DNA of 64,000 nt from Streptomyces scabiei 87.22 (GTDB lineage: Bacteria > Actinomycetota > Actinomycetes > Streptomycetales > Streptomycetaceae). Each line of letters opens with the position of its first letter. Position 1 is the stretch's first letter. Where the stretch lies: contig NC_013929.1 of the NCBI RefSeq assembly GCF_000091305.1, positions 3,410,001 to 3,474,000 on the forward strand, written 5' to 3'. The notes beneath the pieces are model-generated. The model searched no databases. It was not told the origin of the DNA and was given only the letters and a program-made list of their open reading frames with translations. Below, one piece after another: positions 52,380 through 60,741 of this stretch. Position numbers and translations under genes: made by a program.

Positions 52380-55379
52380 TCAGCCGCTTCCGGAGCCTCC
52401 GTCGTCGTTCTTGTCTCCGCCGTCGCTCTTGTCGCTCTTGTCGCTCTTATCGGCGCTGTCGCTCTTGTCGCCGCTCTTGTCGCCGCTGTCGTTGCCGCTG
52501 CCGCCGGTCCCGCCGGCCTTGGACTGTGCGTCCTCGGCGCGCTTCAGCGCGTCCTCCAGGTCCTGCTGGGCCCGGCCGTACGCCTCCCAGTCGCCGTCCT
52601 TGAGTGCCTGCTGGCCCTCGTCGAACGCCTTCTGGGCTTCATCCAGGGCCTGTTGGACCGTCGGATCGCCCGACTTCGGCGGCTCGTTGGTGCCCTGGTC
52701 GCCGTCGTCCGCCGGCGGCTCCGTGGGCGATCCCTCGGTCTCGAACACCTTGTTCAGCGCGGCGTCGAGGGTGTCCTCGAAGGCCGTGTTGCCGCCGTAG
52801 GTGACCAGAACCTTGCGCAGCAGCGGGTACTTGAGCCCGCCGCCTCGCACATAGACGGGTTCCACGTAGAGCAGGCCGCCGTCGAGCGGGACCGTCAGGA
52901 GGTTGCCGTACTCGACCTGTGAGTCACCTCTCTTGAGGAGGCTGATGGTCTCGGCGATGTCCTGTTCGGAGTTGAACTGGCTCTGGACCTGTTTCGGTCC
53001 GTCGATCGGTTCGCTGGTCGGCAGTTTCAGGATTCTGATCTTGCCGTAGTCCTTGGTGCCCGCCTCGGCGTTGACCGCGACGAAGGCACTGAGGTTGTCC
53101 CGGCCGTTGGGCGTGAGCGTGGTGGTCAGCGAGAACGCCTGTGCCGTCTGGCCCGGCAGCTTCATGCTCAGGTAGTACGGCGGAACCGCGTTGCCCGAGG
53201 TGTTGGTCGGGTCGTCCGGGACCTGCCAGACCTCACTGCCGCTGAGGAACGTCTCGGCGTCCTTCACGTGGTAGCGGGTCAGCAGCTCGCGCTGGACCTT
53301 GAACAGGTCCTGCGGGTACCGCAGATGGGCCTCCAGCGACTTCGAGATCGCCGCCTTCGGCTCCACCGTGTCGGGGAACGCCTTCATCCAGGTCTTCAGG
53401 ACCGGGTCCTGGGTGTCCCACTGGTAGAGCTTGACCTGACCCGTGTACGCGTCGACGGTCGCCTTCACCGAGTTGCGGATGTAGTTGACCTGGTTCTGCT
53501 GGGCCACCACCGCGCGCTGGCTGTTGTCGGCGGTCAGCGAGTCGGCCGTCGTGTCCCCCAGAGTGGTGCGGGAGGCGTACGGGTAACCGTTGGTGGTCGT
53601 GTACGCGTCGACGATCCACTGGATCTTCCCGTCGACGACGGCCGGGTAGGCGTCACCGTCGATGGTCAGCCAGGGCGCGACCGCCTCGACGCGCTCCTTG
53701 GGCGTGCGGTTGTACAGGATCCGCGAACCCTCGCCGATGGCGCCGGAGTAGAGGATCTGCGGCTCGTTGAACGCCACCGCGTACGCGGCCCGGTTGACCG
53801 GGCTGGAGAGGTTGATCCCGCTGCCGCCCTTGTAACTGGTGGTCTTCTCACCGCTGTCGTCGGAGTAGTCGATCTCCTTCTGGGGACCGCCGACGATCGA
53901 GTACTGGGTGGTCTTCTCGCCGTAGTAGACCCGCTGCTGGTACTCGCCGAGGTCGCCCTTGGACGGCAGGTCCGACTCGGTGAACACCGGGCGGCCGCCG
54001 GCGGTGGCCTCGGTGCCCTTGGCGGCGACCACGCCGTAGCCGTGGGTGTAGCGGAAGTGGTCGTTGATCCAGTTGTTCTTCGGGATGCCCGCGAGGTTCA
54101 GCTCGCGCAGACCGATGACGGTGTCCTGCTCCGCACCGTCCTCGTTGCTGTACCGGTCGACGTCCAGGTTCGTGGGGAACGCGTAGTAGTTCCTCATCTG
54201 CTGGAGCTGCTGGAACGTCGGCGAGACGATGTTCGGGTCGAGCATGCGGATGCTGGCCGTGGTGTCGGCGTCCTTGCGGAGCTTGGCCTTGTCCGTGGTG
54301 TCGCTCACACCCGAGTACTCCTCGACGTCCGTTCCGTCGATGCCGTAGGCCTGCCGGGTCGCCGCCAGGTTCTTCTCGACGTACGGCGCCTCCTTGGCCT
54401 GCTCGTTCGGCTGGACCTGGAACTTCTGGACGATCGCCGGGTACAGCCCGCCGATGAGGATCGCGGAGAGCACCATCAGGCCGAAGCCGATGACCGGCAG
54501 CTGCCAGGTGCGGCGCCAGATGGTGGCGAAGAACAGCAGCGCGCAGATGACGGCGATGCAGAACAGGATCGTCTTGGCCGGCAGGTACGCGTTCGCGTCG
54601 ACGTACCTCAGGCCCGTCCAGTTGCCGGTCGCCTTGAAGTCGCTGGACTTCACCGCGAGCCCGTACCGGTCGAGCCAGTACGCGACCGCCTTCAGGGCGA
54701 CGAAGATCCCTAGCAGCACCGACAGGTGCCCCGTGGCCGCGGCGGTGGCGCGCGCACCCGGGGAGGTGACCCTGAGGCCGCCGTACAGGTAGTGCGTGAG
54801 CGCGGCGGCGATCACCGAGAGCACGGCCGCGGCGAAGCCGAAGCCGAGCAGGAAGCGGTACCAGGGCAGATCGAAGGCGTAGAAGGAGACATCCAGACCG
54901 AACTGGGGGTCCTTCTGCCCGAACGACACCCCGTTGACCCACATCAGCCAGGTGCGCCACTGCCCGGAGGCGGAGGCGCCGGCGATGAGGCCCACCAGGG
55001 AGGTGATCCCGAGGAGCAGCCACTTCTTGTAGGGCGCGATGCCCATCCGGTACCGGTCGAGGTTCTGCTGCTCCATCGACATCGCGCTCAGCGGCGGCCG
55101 CAGCCGGTGCGCCAGCCAGATGTTGAAACCGACCGAGGCCGACATCAGCAGACCGAAGACGAAGAACAGCCCGATCTTCGTCCAGAGCGTGGTGGTGAAG
55201 ACGGACGAATACCTCACCGACCGGTACCAGAGCCAGTCCGTCCAGAATCCCGCGAACATGACGAAGACCATGCCGAGGACGGCAAGGACGCCCAACGTCA
55301 TGAGCAGCGTCCGGACACGTCGGGACGGTCGGCCCACTCTGATCCGCGGCCCCGTCGGGCCTCCGCCGCGGTCCGGCAT
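52380..55379 (-). CDS. UPF0182 family integral membrane protein
   Basis: A 999-residue protein. Seven or so helices fill residues 25-330 (LLMTLGVLAVLGMVFVMFAGFWTDWLWYRSV begins them), followed by a large extracellular domain of about 550 residues. The C-terminal 150 residues include a coiled, Gln/Asp-rich segment (QALDEAQKAFDEGQQALKDGDWEAYG) and a low-complexity KSDKSDKSDGGDKNDDGG-type tail. The family (COG1615) is conserved in actinobacteria with no known function. ATG 55379 is chosen because the conserved N-terminus starts MPDRGGGPTGPRIRVG. Confidence 0.88.
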   Translation of the reverse strand: MPDRGGGPTGPRIRVGRPSRRVRTLLMTLGVLAVLGMVFVMFAGFWTDWLWYRSVRYSSVFTTTLWTKIGLFFVFGLLMSASVGFNIWLAHRLRPPLSAMSMEQQNLDRYRMGIAPYKKWLLLGITSLVGLIAGASASGQWRTWLMWVNGVSFGQKDPQFGLDVSFYAFDLPWYRFLLGFGFAAAVLSVIAAALTHYLYGGLRVTSPGARATAAATGHLSVLLGIFVALKAVAYWLDRYGLAVKSSDFKATGNWTGLRYVDANAYLPAKTILFCIAVICALLFFATIWRRTWQLPVIGFGLMVLSAILIGGLYPAIVQKFQVQPNEQAKEAPYVEKNLAATRQAYGIDGTDVEEYSGVSDTTDKAKLRKDADTTASIRMLDPNIVSPTFQQLQQMRNYYAFPTNLDVDRYSNEDGAEQDTVIGLRELNLAGIPKNNWINDHFRYTHGYGVVAAKGTEATAGGRPVFTESDLPSKGDLGEYQQRVYYGEKTTQYSIVGGPQKEIDYSDDSGEKTTSYKGGSGINLSSPVNRAAYAVAFNEPQILYSGAIGEGSRILYNRTPKERVEAVAPWLTIDGDAYPAVVDGKIQWIVDAYTTTNGYPYASRTTLGDTTADSLTADNSQRAVVAQQNQVNYIRNSVKATVDAYTGQVKLYQWDTQDPVLKTWMKAFPDTVEPKAAISKSLEAHLRYPQDLFKVQRELLTRYHVKDAETFLSGSEVWQVPDDPTNTSGNAVPPYYLSMKLPGQTAQAFSLTTTLTPNGRDNLSAFVAVNAEAGTKDYGKIRILKLPTSEPIDGPKQVQSQFNSEQDIAETISLLKRGDSQVEYGNLLTVPLDGGLLYVEPVYVRGGGLKYPLLRKVLVTYGGNTAFEDTLDAALNKVFETEGSPTEPPADDGDQGTNEPPKSGDPTVQQALDEAQKAFDEGQQALKDGDWEAYGRAQQDLEDALKRAEDAQSKAGGTGGSGNDSGDKSGDKSDSADKSDKSDKSDGGDKNDDGGSGSG

Positions 55380-55542
55380 CTGGAAAGCCAAGGTGCGCAC
55401 CTCGAAGTTCGCTGTCGATACGTCAGGCCCGCGTCTACGGACCCTCCAGCGGGCCCCGTGATCGCAGGGGCCTCACCTATGCAACTTACTCACGCTTTAC
55501 TCGGTTCCCGCTTCAGGGGACGAACGAGGCAGGATTGTGACC

Positions 55543-56085
55543 ATGTCCAACACTCCCATGGCAGCGAACCCCCTCACCCGGGCCGTGCTCGAGATCGACG
55601 AGTACGCCTCCGGCCTCGGCTGGGACCAGCCCGCTCGCCTCTTCGCCCTGGTGGATACCGCGCGTCTGCGGTCCCAGGAACCCGCCCTCGCGGCCCAGCT
55701 CGGACTGCAGAACGAGTCCGAGACCGTGGGTCTCACCCCGATCGAGCAGGACGAGCTTCCCGCGGGCAAGGCGCTGGACGAGTTCCTCGGCACCATCGCC
55801 TGGCCCGACGCGGTGGTCGGCTGCGCGCTGACCGTGGAGCGGCTGATGCTGCCGCCGTCCGCCGAGTCGTCCGTCCCCGAGAACCTCGACGAGGCCCGTC
55901 TTGCCCAGTGGGTCGCCTCCCACCCGGAGCGCCAGGAGGTCCGCATGACGGTCGCCGTCCTGCGGGACGGCTCCCGTGACTCGGCCCTGCGCCTGCGCGA
56001 GAAGGACACCCCGACCGAGGTCCTCACCGGCCCGGAGCTGGTGCCGGGCCTGGCGGAGGCCCTGTCCGCGACCTTCGTGGACTGA
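55543..56085 (+). CDS. PPA1309-like conserved actinobacterial protein
   Basis: A 180-residue cytoplasmic protein: AVLEIDEYASGLGWDQPARLFALVDT at the start and RMTVAVLRDGSRDSALRLREKD near the end are features of the PPA1309 family, which has no assigned role. It is divergent from the UPF0182 gene, as in other streptomycetes, sharing a 160-bp promoter region. ATG 55543 is chosen over the adjacent GTG 55537. Confidence 0.8.
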   Translation: MSNTPMAANPLTRAVLEIDEYASGLGWDQPARLFALVDTARLRSQEPALAAQLGLQNESETVGLTPIEQDELPAGKALDEFLGTIAWPDAVVGCALTVERLMLPPSAESSVPENLDEARLAQWVASHPERQEVRMTVAVLRDGSRDSALRLREKDTPTEVLTGPELVPGLAEALSATFVD

Positions 56086-56097
56086 ATCCGCCGCCAC

Positions 56098-56142
56098 GCG
56101 CGTGGGGGGCGCCCCCGGTCTCCGGGAGCGCCCCCCGCGCGC
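56098..56142. terminator. Bidirectional terminator
   Basis: GGGGGGCGCCCCCGG (56104-56118) pairs with CCGGGAGCGCCCCCC (56122-56136) with one mismatch and loop TCT; outer GCGCG runs extend it. It lies between convergent genes. Confidence 0.75.
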
Positions 56143-56176
56143 GCGTACGTCCGTCCGCGTCGGCCCTCGTGGCCCG

Positions 56177-57274
56177 TCAGCCCTTCGTGCTGCACTTCGG
56201 CAGGTCGGCGGTGTCACCGGCGCGGATGTCCTTCAGGGCGCCCAGCGCGTCCCCGATGGTGCCGACCTTGACGAGGGTGAGCCCGGCGGGGACGTCCCGG
56301 GCGGCGGTGGCGCAGTTGTCCTCGGGCGTCAGGAAGTACCGGGCGCCCTTGGCCCGCGCGCCGACCGTCTTCATCTCGATACCGCCGATGGGGCCGACCT
56401 TGCCCTGGTCGTCGATCGTGCCGGTGCCGGCCACGAACTTCCCGCCGGTGAGGCTGCCCGGAGTCAGCTTGTCGTAGATACCGAGGGCGAACATCAGTCC
56501 GGCGCTCGGGCCGCCGACGTCGGCGAGCTTGATGTCGATGGTGAACGGGAACGTGTGGTCGGTCCCGGCCGAGATGCCGACGATGGCGCGTTCCTCACCC
56601 GTGTCGTCGGACTTTCCCGTGGTGATCGTGACCTTCTCGGTCTCGGTCGCCGTCCTGTTCGCCTTCTCGGCGGCGGCCTGGGCCTTGGCGGGCACGATGA
56701 CGAAGTCCACGTCCTCGCCCGGCTTGTGCCGCGTGACGAGCTTCGCCACGTCCTCTGGTGCCTTGACCGCCGTCCCGTCGACGGACTTGATCACGTCACC
56801 GGCGTGCAGCTTGCCCTCGGCCGGTGAGTCCTTGAGCACGGTGGAGACGATCACCCAGGACCGCACCGGGATGTCCAGTTCCTTCAGGGCCGCGACCTTG
56901 GCGCTCTCCTGGGACTGGCTGAACTCCTCGGCGTTCTCCTGCGTCGACTGCTCCTTGGTCTTGCCGTCCGGGTAGAGCGTGTCGTGCGGCACGACCTTGT
57001 TGTCGTGTGCAAGCCAGCCGTACACGGCCTCGACCAGGTTCATCCGGTAGTCGGCGCTGGTGACGCGGACCGTGGTCATGTTCAGATGCCCGCTGGTCGC
57101 GTACGTCCTGCGCCCGGAGATCTGCAGCACCGGATCACCGCCGTGCTTCCCGAGCGTGTTCACCGTCGGCCCCGGCGACATCTCCGCATAAGGCACGGGA
57201 ATGATCACACCCGCGCACAGGAGTGCGATCAGCATCAGGGTGGAGGCGAGCATCGTCGCGGTGCGGCGTGGCAT
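56177..57274 (-). CDS. PDZ-domain Lon-like serine protease (YlbL/S16 type)
   Basis: A 365-residue protein with one N-terminal membrane helix (about 8-28), a PDZ domain (about 140-195; KLHAGDVIKSVDGTAV), and a Lon-type proteolytic domain with the Ser-Lys dyad: GGPSAG at 254-259 (Ser257) and Lys302 (GGIEMKTVGARAKGA). It lacks an ATPase domain, so it should be an extracytoplasmic, membrane-tethered protease. ATG 57274 is used because it places the helix at the N-terminus. Confidence 0.9.
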   Translation of the reverse strand: MPRRTATMLASTLMLIALLCAGVIIPVPYAEMSPGPTVNTLGKHGGDPVLQISGRRTYATSGHLNMTTVRVTSADYRMNLVEAVYGWLAHDNKVVPHDTLYPDGKTKEQSTQENAEEFSQSQESAKVAALKELDIPVRSWVIVSTVLKDSPAEGKLHAGDVIKSVDGTAVKAPEDVAKLVTRHKPGEDVDFVIVPAKAQAAAEKANRTATETEKVTITTGKSDDTGEERAIVGISAGTDHTFPFTIDIKLADVGGPSAGLMFALGIYDKLTPGSLTGGKFVAGTGTIDDQGKVGPIGGIEMKTVGARAKGARYFLTPEDNCATAARDVPAGLTLVKVGTIGDALGALKDIRAGDTADLPKCSTKG

Positions 57275-57341
57275 GGAACGACAGTACGGGACAGGCATGT
57301 CGGCGCACTGTCGGGGCCGTCCGTCCGGGGTGGGGCGGGCC

Positions 57342-57520
57342 TAGGGCGTGTTGCGAAAGTCCCGTCGTTCGCCCGAAGGGCGGGCCTCGCGGCGTCAGGT
57401 GCGTGCTCTCGGCGTGCCGGGCGGAAGCCCTCGTACTGGATGTACTTGGGCTTTCGCCCGGTGCGGCGAGAGTGCGTGCATGGCGTCGCGAGGCAGGCGG
57501 GACTTTCGCAACACGCCCTA
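57342..57520. mobile_element. 179-bp palindromic mobile element (MITE-like), copy 2
   Basis: By eye the same 179 bases as 28721-28899, with the same 23-bp perfect terminal repeats and TA ends. Its right TA is also the left flank of the IS5-family element, so the two are directly joined. It lies 67 bp upstream of the PDZ-protease start. Confidence 0.88.
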
Positions 57521-58461
57521 GGGTGCGTTTTGAAAGTGCTGGTCATAGCCACTCGTTGATGGCTGCGACCAGCACCGTCGCTTCGTAGCGGACGGCGAGC
57601 TTGTCGTATCTCGTGGCGACCGCACGGTGCCGTTTCAGGCGATTGATTCCGCACTCCACTGCGTGGCGCTGCTTGTAGTCGTCCTTGTCGAACTTGGGCG
57701 GGCGGCCGCCGTGGGAACCGCGTTTCTTGCGGTTGGCAATCTGGTCGCGCTTCTCCGGGATCGTGCAGCGGATGCCACGTTTGCGCAGGTAGTCGCGGTT
57801 CGCGCGGGAGCCGTACGCCTTGTCGGCACGCACCTTGTCCGGCCGGGTGCGCGGGCGGCCCTGCCCGAGCCGGGGCACCCGGATACGGCCCAGGACCACC
57901 TGGAACTGCGGCGAGTCACCACGCTGTCCAGCCGTGATGACCAGCGCCATCGGCTTCTGGGCCTGCTCGACCGCCAGGTGCAGCTTGGTGGTCAGCCCAC
58001 CCCGGGATCGTCCGAGCCCGTGGTCATCGGGCTCGATGAACACGCCACCTGGCGGCTCGATCTGCAGATCCCCTTTTTGCGGGCACCGGCCGCATGCTGG
58101 TGGGCGCGGGCGATGGTGGAGTCCACCGAGACGTCCCAGGTGATCAGCCCCTCGGCGTCGGCCCGGGCCTGCAGCTGCTCGAAGATGCGGTGCCAGGTGC
58201 CGTCCCGCTGCCAGCGCCGGAACAGACCGTAGACCGTCTCCCACGGGCCATACCGCTCGGGCACGTCCCGCCACGGAGCACCGGCGCGGGTGCGCCAGCG
58301 TATGCCGTCTATCAACTGCCGCTTGGTGTGCACCGGTGGCCGTCCGGGCTTCTTGCCGGCCGGGAGCAAGGGCTCCAGCTTCGCCCATTGTGCATTCGTC
58401 AGATCATGCCGTCCCACGAAGTGGATCTTGACACATCAAGATCCACTTCTGAAACGCACCC
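57521..58461 (-). mobile_element. IS5-family insertion sequence, 941 bp
   Basis: The ends GGGTGCGTTTTGAAAGTG and, inverted at the right, GGGTGCGTTTCAGAAGTG agree in 15 of 18 positions. TA flanks both sides (left ...CCCTA, right TAGCC...), suggesting CTAG-type target choice with a TA duplication, as in the IS427-like group. It encodes one transposase in two overlapping frames. The right end touches the stop codon of the small membrane-protein gene at 58461. Confidence 0.88.
57543..58417 (-). CDS. IS5-family transposase, made by -1 frameshift
   Basis: The first frame starts at GTG 58417 (GRHDLTNAQWAKLEPLLP) and runs to GARKKG; the second frame, one base back, continues GDLQIEPPGG, GGLTTKLHLAVE, ADKAYGSRANRDYLRKRG and ends after CGINRLKRHRAVATRYDKLAVRYEA at 57543. 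The switch point is CGC AAA AAG GGG near 58071, a slippery run. Catalytic acids are in VDSTIARAH (frame 1), the ADKAY region, and ECGINRLK. The pair together gives about 291 residues, so the gene looks intact if frameshifting works. Confidence 0.85.
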
Positions 58462-58625
58462 TAGCCGCCGGAGTGGGACCGTTCCATGGCCTCGCGGAAG
58501 CGGGAGTAGCCCGCGAGCTCGGTGCCGTCCTCGATGCTCCTGCGGTTCCGGCTGGCCCAGCCGCCCCACAGTCCGGCACCGATCGCCGCCACGAGTGGAA
58601 TCAGCAACCAGGCGAGCGCCGCCAT
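58461..58625 (-). CDS. 54-residue single-span membrane protein
   Basis: MAALAWLLIPLVAAIGAGLW forms one membrane helix; the cytoplasmic tail reads GGWASRNRRSIEDGTELAGYSRFREAMERS. This is a recognisable conserved small protein type of streptomycetes with no known function. Its TAG stop coincides with the right TA of the IS5-family element, which has thus spared the coding sequence. The downstream region is now IS DNA, so any former 3' neighbour or terminator is displaced. Confidence 0.78.
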   Translation of the reverse strand: MAALAWLLIPLVAAIGAGLWGGWASRNRRSIEDGTELAGYSRFREAMERSHSGG

Positions 58626-58760
58626 GCCGGCCTCCCAACCCCTGTCAAACAACCACAACTGACTGATCAGCAGATTAACCGTCCGCTCCGTCAACGCTCG
58701 CTCCGGGGGGCGGGTTACGCAACCGGAACGCGCACGGGCGCGTTCCGGTCACGGCCCCGG

Positions 58761-59225
58761 CTACGCGCCGACCCACTCATCGGTGCCGTCGGAGAATTTC
58801 TGGTGCTTCCAGATGGGCACGTCGCGCTTGAGGTCGTCGATCAGTTTCCGGCACGCCTCGAAGGCCTCGCCCCGGTGCGGACACGACACGGCAACGACCA
58901 CCGCCAGGTCTCCGACCTCCAGGTTCCCCACCCGGTGCACGGCCGCGAGGGCTCGCACCGGGTAGTCCGCGACCACCTTCTCCGCGATCCGCCGCATCTC
59001 GGCCTCGGCCGTGGGGTGACACGAATAGCCCAGTTCGTCGACGTCCGCTCCGCCGTCGTGGTTGCGCACGGTCCCCACGAACAGCGCGGTCCCTCCGGCC
59101 GCGTCGTCCCCGACCGCGCGGAACACCTCGTCGACGGAGAGTGCCGTCTCCCGAATCCCGATCAGCTTGACGGGCTCCTCGGCCCCCTGCTCACCCTCAC
59201 CGGGATGATCATCATTGACTGCCAT
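58761..59225 (-). CDS. moaE: Molybdopterin synthase catalytic subunit
   Basis: A 154-residue MoaE: GGTALFVGTVRNHDGG near residue 45, YSCHPTAEAEMRRIAEKV, HRVGNLEVGDLAVVVAVSCPHRGEAFEACR and VPIWKHQKF with the catalytic Lys. It transfers sulfur from MoaD to precursor Z in molybdenum cofactor synthesis. About 15 extra acidic residues precede the fold. MoaD is not adjacent. ATG 59225 is chosen over the frame start at 59243. Confidence 0.92.
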   Translation of the reverse strand: MAVNDDHPGEGEQGAEEPVKLIGIRETALSVDEVFRAVGDDAAGGTALFVGTVRNHDGGADVDELGYSCHPTAEAEMRRIAEKVVADYPVRALAAVHRVGNLEVGDLAVVVAVSCPHRGEAFEACRKLIDDLKRDVPIWKHQKFSDGTDEWVGA

Positions 59226-59438
59226 ACCCCCATCGTGCCCCACCCGGCCCCCGCCCGACGAGGCCGAAAACGCGCGTACGTGCGCGGGGCGGCCGGGCGG
59301 TACCTACAGGCGCGCGGACACGGCAGAGCCACCCGGCTGTCGTTCCGCCGGGCGGCCCGGGCGGGCGCGTCGGTCCCGGCCGCCGTCCCGGCGAGGACAC
59401 CCCTCAGCGAGGGCCCCCTTCGGCGAGGGGGCGCGTCC

Positions 59439-60551
59439 TCAGCGCCGGCCCCGCGCCTTCCGGGCCCGCCGCACCAGCGCCGCCGTGCCGAGCAACGCGA
59501 CCGTCGCCCCCGCGGCACCCGCCGCCGTGGCGTCCTTGCGCCCCAGACGCCGTCCGGCCACGGTGTGCCGCCCGGCGACCTCCTCCAGCAGTTCCGCCAG
59601 CACTTCCTCGTTCGTCCACAACGGCCGCCACCCGGCATCGTGCAGCCGGCTCCCGCTCACCACCCACGGATACATCGTGTAGGCCAGGTCCCCGGCCGGC
59701 GAGGGCGTCAGTCCGATCCGGTGCAGCCGGGCGGCGGCACCGAGTGCGACGGCGGACGGCAGCTCCATGCGCCGGATCCCGCTGAGCTCCTCGACCTCCT
59801 CCTGCTCCAGCCATCCCTCGCAGCCGACGGCCAGCTCCCCGTCGACCTTCTCCAGCACGGCATACTCCAGCGCGCCGCACAGGTCCTCGACGTGACAGAA
59901 CTGCCAGGCGGGCCGCGATCCGGCCACCACCAGCAGCCGCGGCGACTCGAAATACCTGGTCAGGGCGGTGTCCGTGCCTCCGACGAGCGTCGCCGGGCGG
60001 ACTACGGTGACATTGAGGCCCGGATGGGCGCGCGGCGCCCGGCGTGCGAGGCGCTCGATCTCCAGCAGGTCGCCGACCCCGGTGGCCTCGGCGGTCGCCC
60101 TCAGCTCGGCGTCCTCCGAGAGCGGCAGCTCGTTGTCGGGCAGCGCGCCGTAGACCATCGCCGAGGTGCACAGCACGACCCGGTGCACCCCGGCCGCCGC
60201 GGACGCCGTCAGCACGGTCTGCGTCCCGCGCACGTTGTACGCGCTGCGGGCCGCCGCGTCGGCGCCCAGGTCGAGGTCGACCGCCAGGTGCACCACGACG
60301 TCCGCCCCGCGCAGCTTCTCGGCGATCGCCGGGTCCCGGACGTCCAGGATGTGCCACTGGGCGGCCGCGCAGTCGCCGCGCCGTTCGTCGATGGCGATGA
60401 CCTGGCGGATCCGGTCGGACTCGGCGAGCCGCTCGGTGAGCAACGCTCCGACGCCGGACGCGGCACCGGTGACCGCGACGACGGGCCCGCGCACGGCGGG
60501 AGTGGTGGATTGGTTTCGCGCTGCGCGAACCTGTGGATCTGGGGAACTCAC
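59439..60551 (-). CDS. NAD-dependent epimerase/SDR-family protein
   Basis: A 370-residue extended short-chain dehydrogenase: VAVTGAASGVGALL (the glycine-rich NAD loop near 25), DVVVHLAVD, CTSAMVYGALP with the Tyr of the active site (the Lys is not obvious), and RPATLVGG. The C-terminal 45 residues carry one hydrophobic segment (ATAAGAAGATVALLGTAALV) and a basic tail, so it may be membrane-anchored. GTG 60551 is chosen as the first good start. The substrate is unknown. Confidence 0.82.
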   Translation of the reverse strand: MSSPDPQVRAARNQSTTPAVRGPVVAVTGAASGVGALLTERLAESDRIRQVIAIDERRGDCAAAQWHILDVRDPAIAEKLRGADVVVHLAVDLDLGADAAARSAYNVRGTQTVLTASAAAGVHRVVLCTSAMVYGALPDNELPLSEDAELRATAEATGVGDLLEIERLARRAPRAHPGLNVTVVRPATLVGGTDTALTRYFESPRLLVVAGSRPAWQFCHVEDLCGALEYAVLEKVDGELAVGCEGWLEQEEVEELSGIRRMELPSAVALGAAARLHRIGLTPSPAGDLAYTMYPWVVSGSRLHDAGWRPLWTNEEVLAELLEEVAGRHTVAGRRLGRKDATAAGAAGATVALLGTAALVRRARKARGRR

Positions 60552-60741
60552 CGGGCGTCTCCAGCGGTTGTCTTCAGTACGAACGCGGGCGACGCGTGCG
60601 TACCAGGTGGCATCCATCCTGCCGCAGGCCATCGGTCGGCGGAGCACCGAGGCCTTAACCCGCCGTGGTGTCTAGGCTGGGTGGTGTTCGGGCAGCCGCG
60701 CCGTCGGAGAAAACCGATGGCCCTATCAGCCGAGGAATCCC

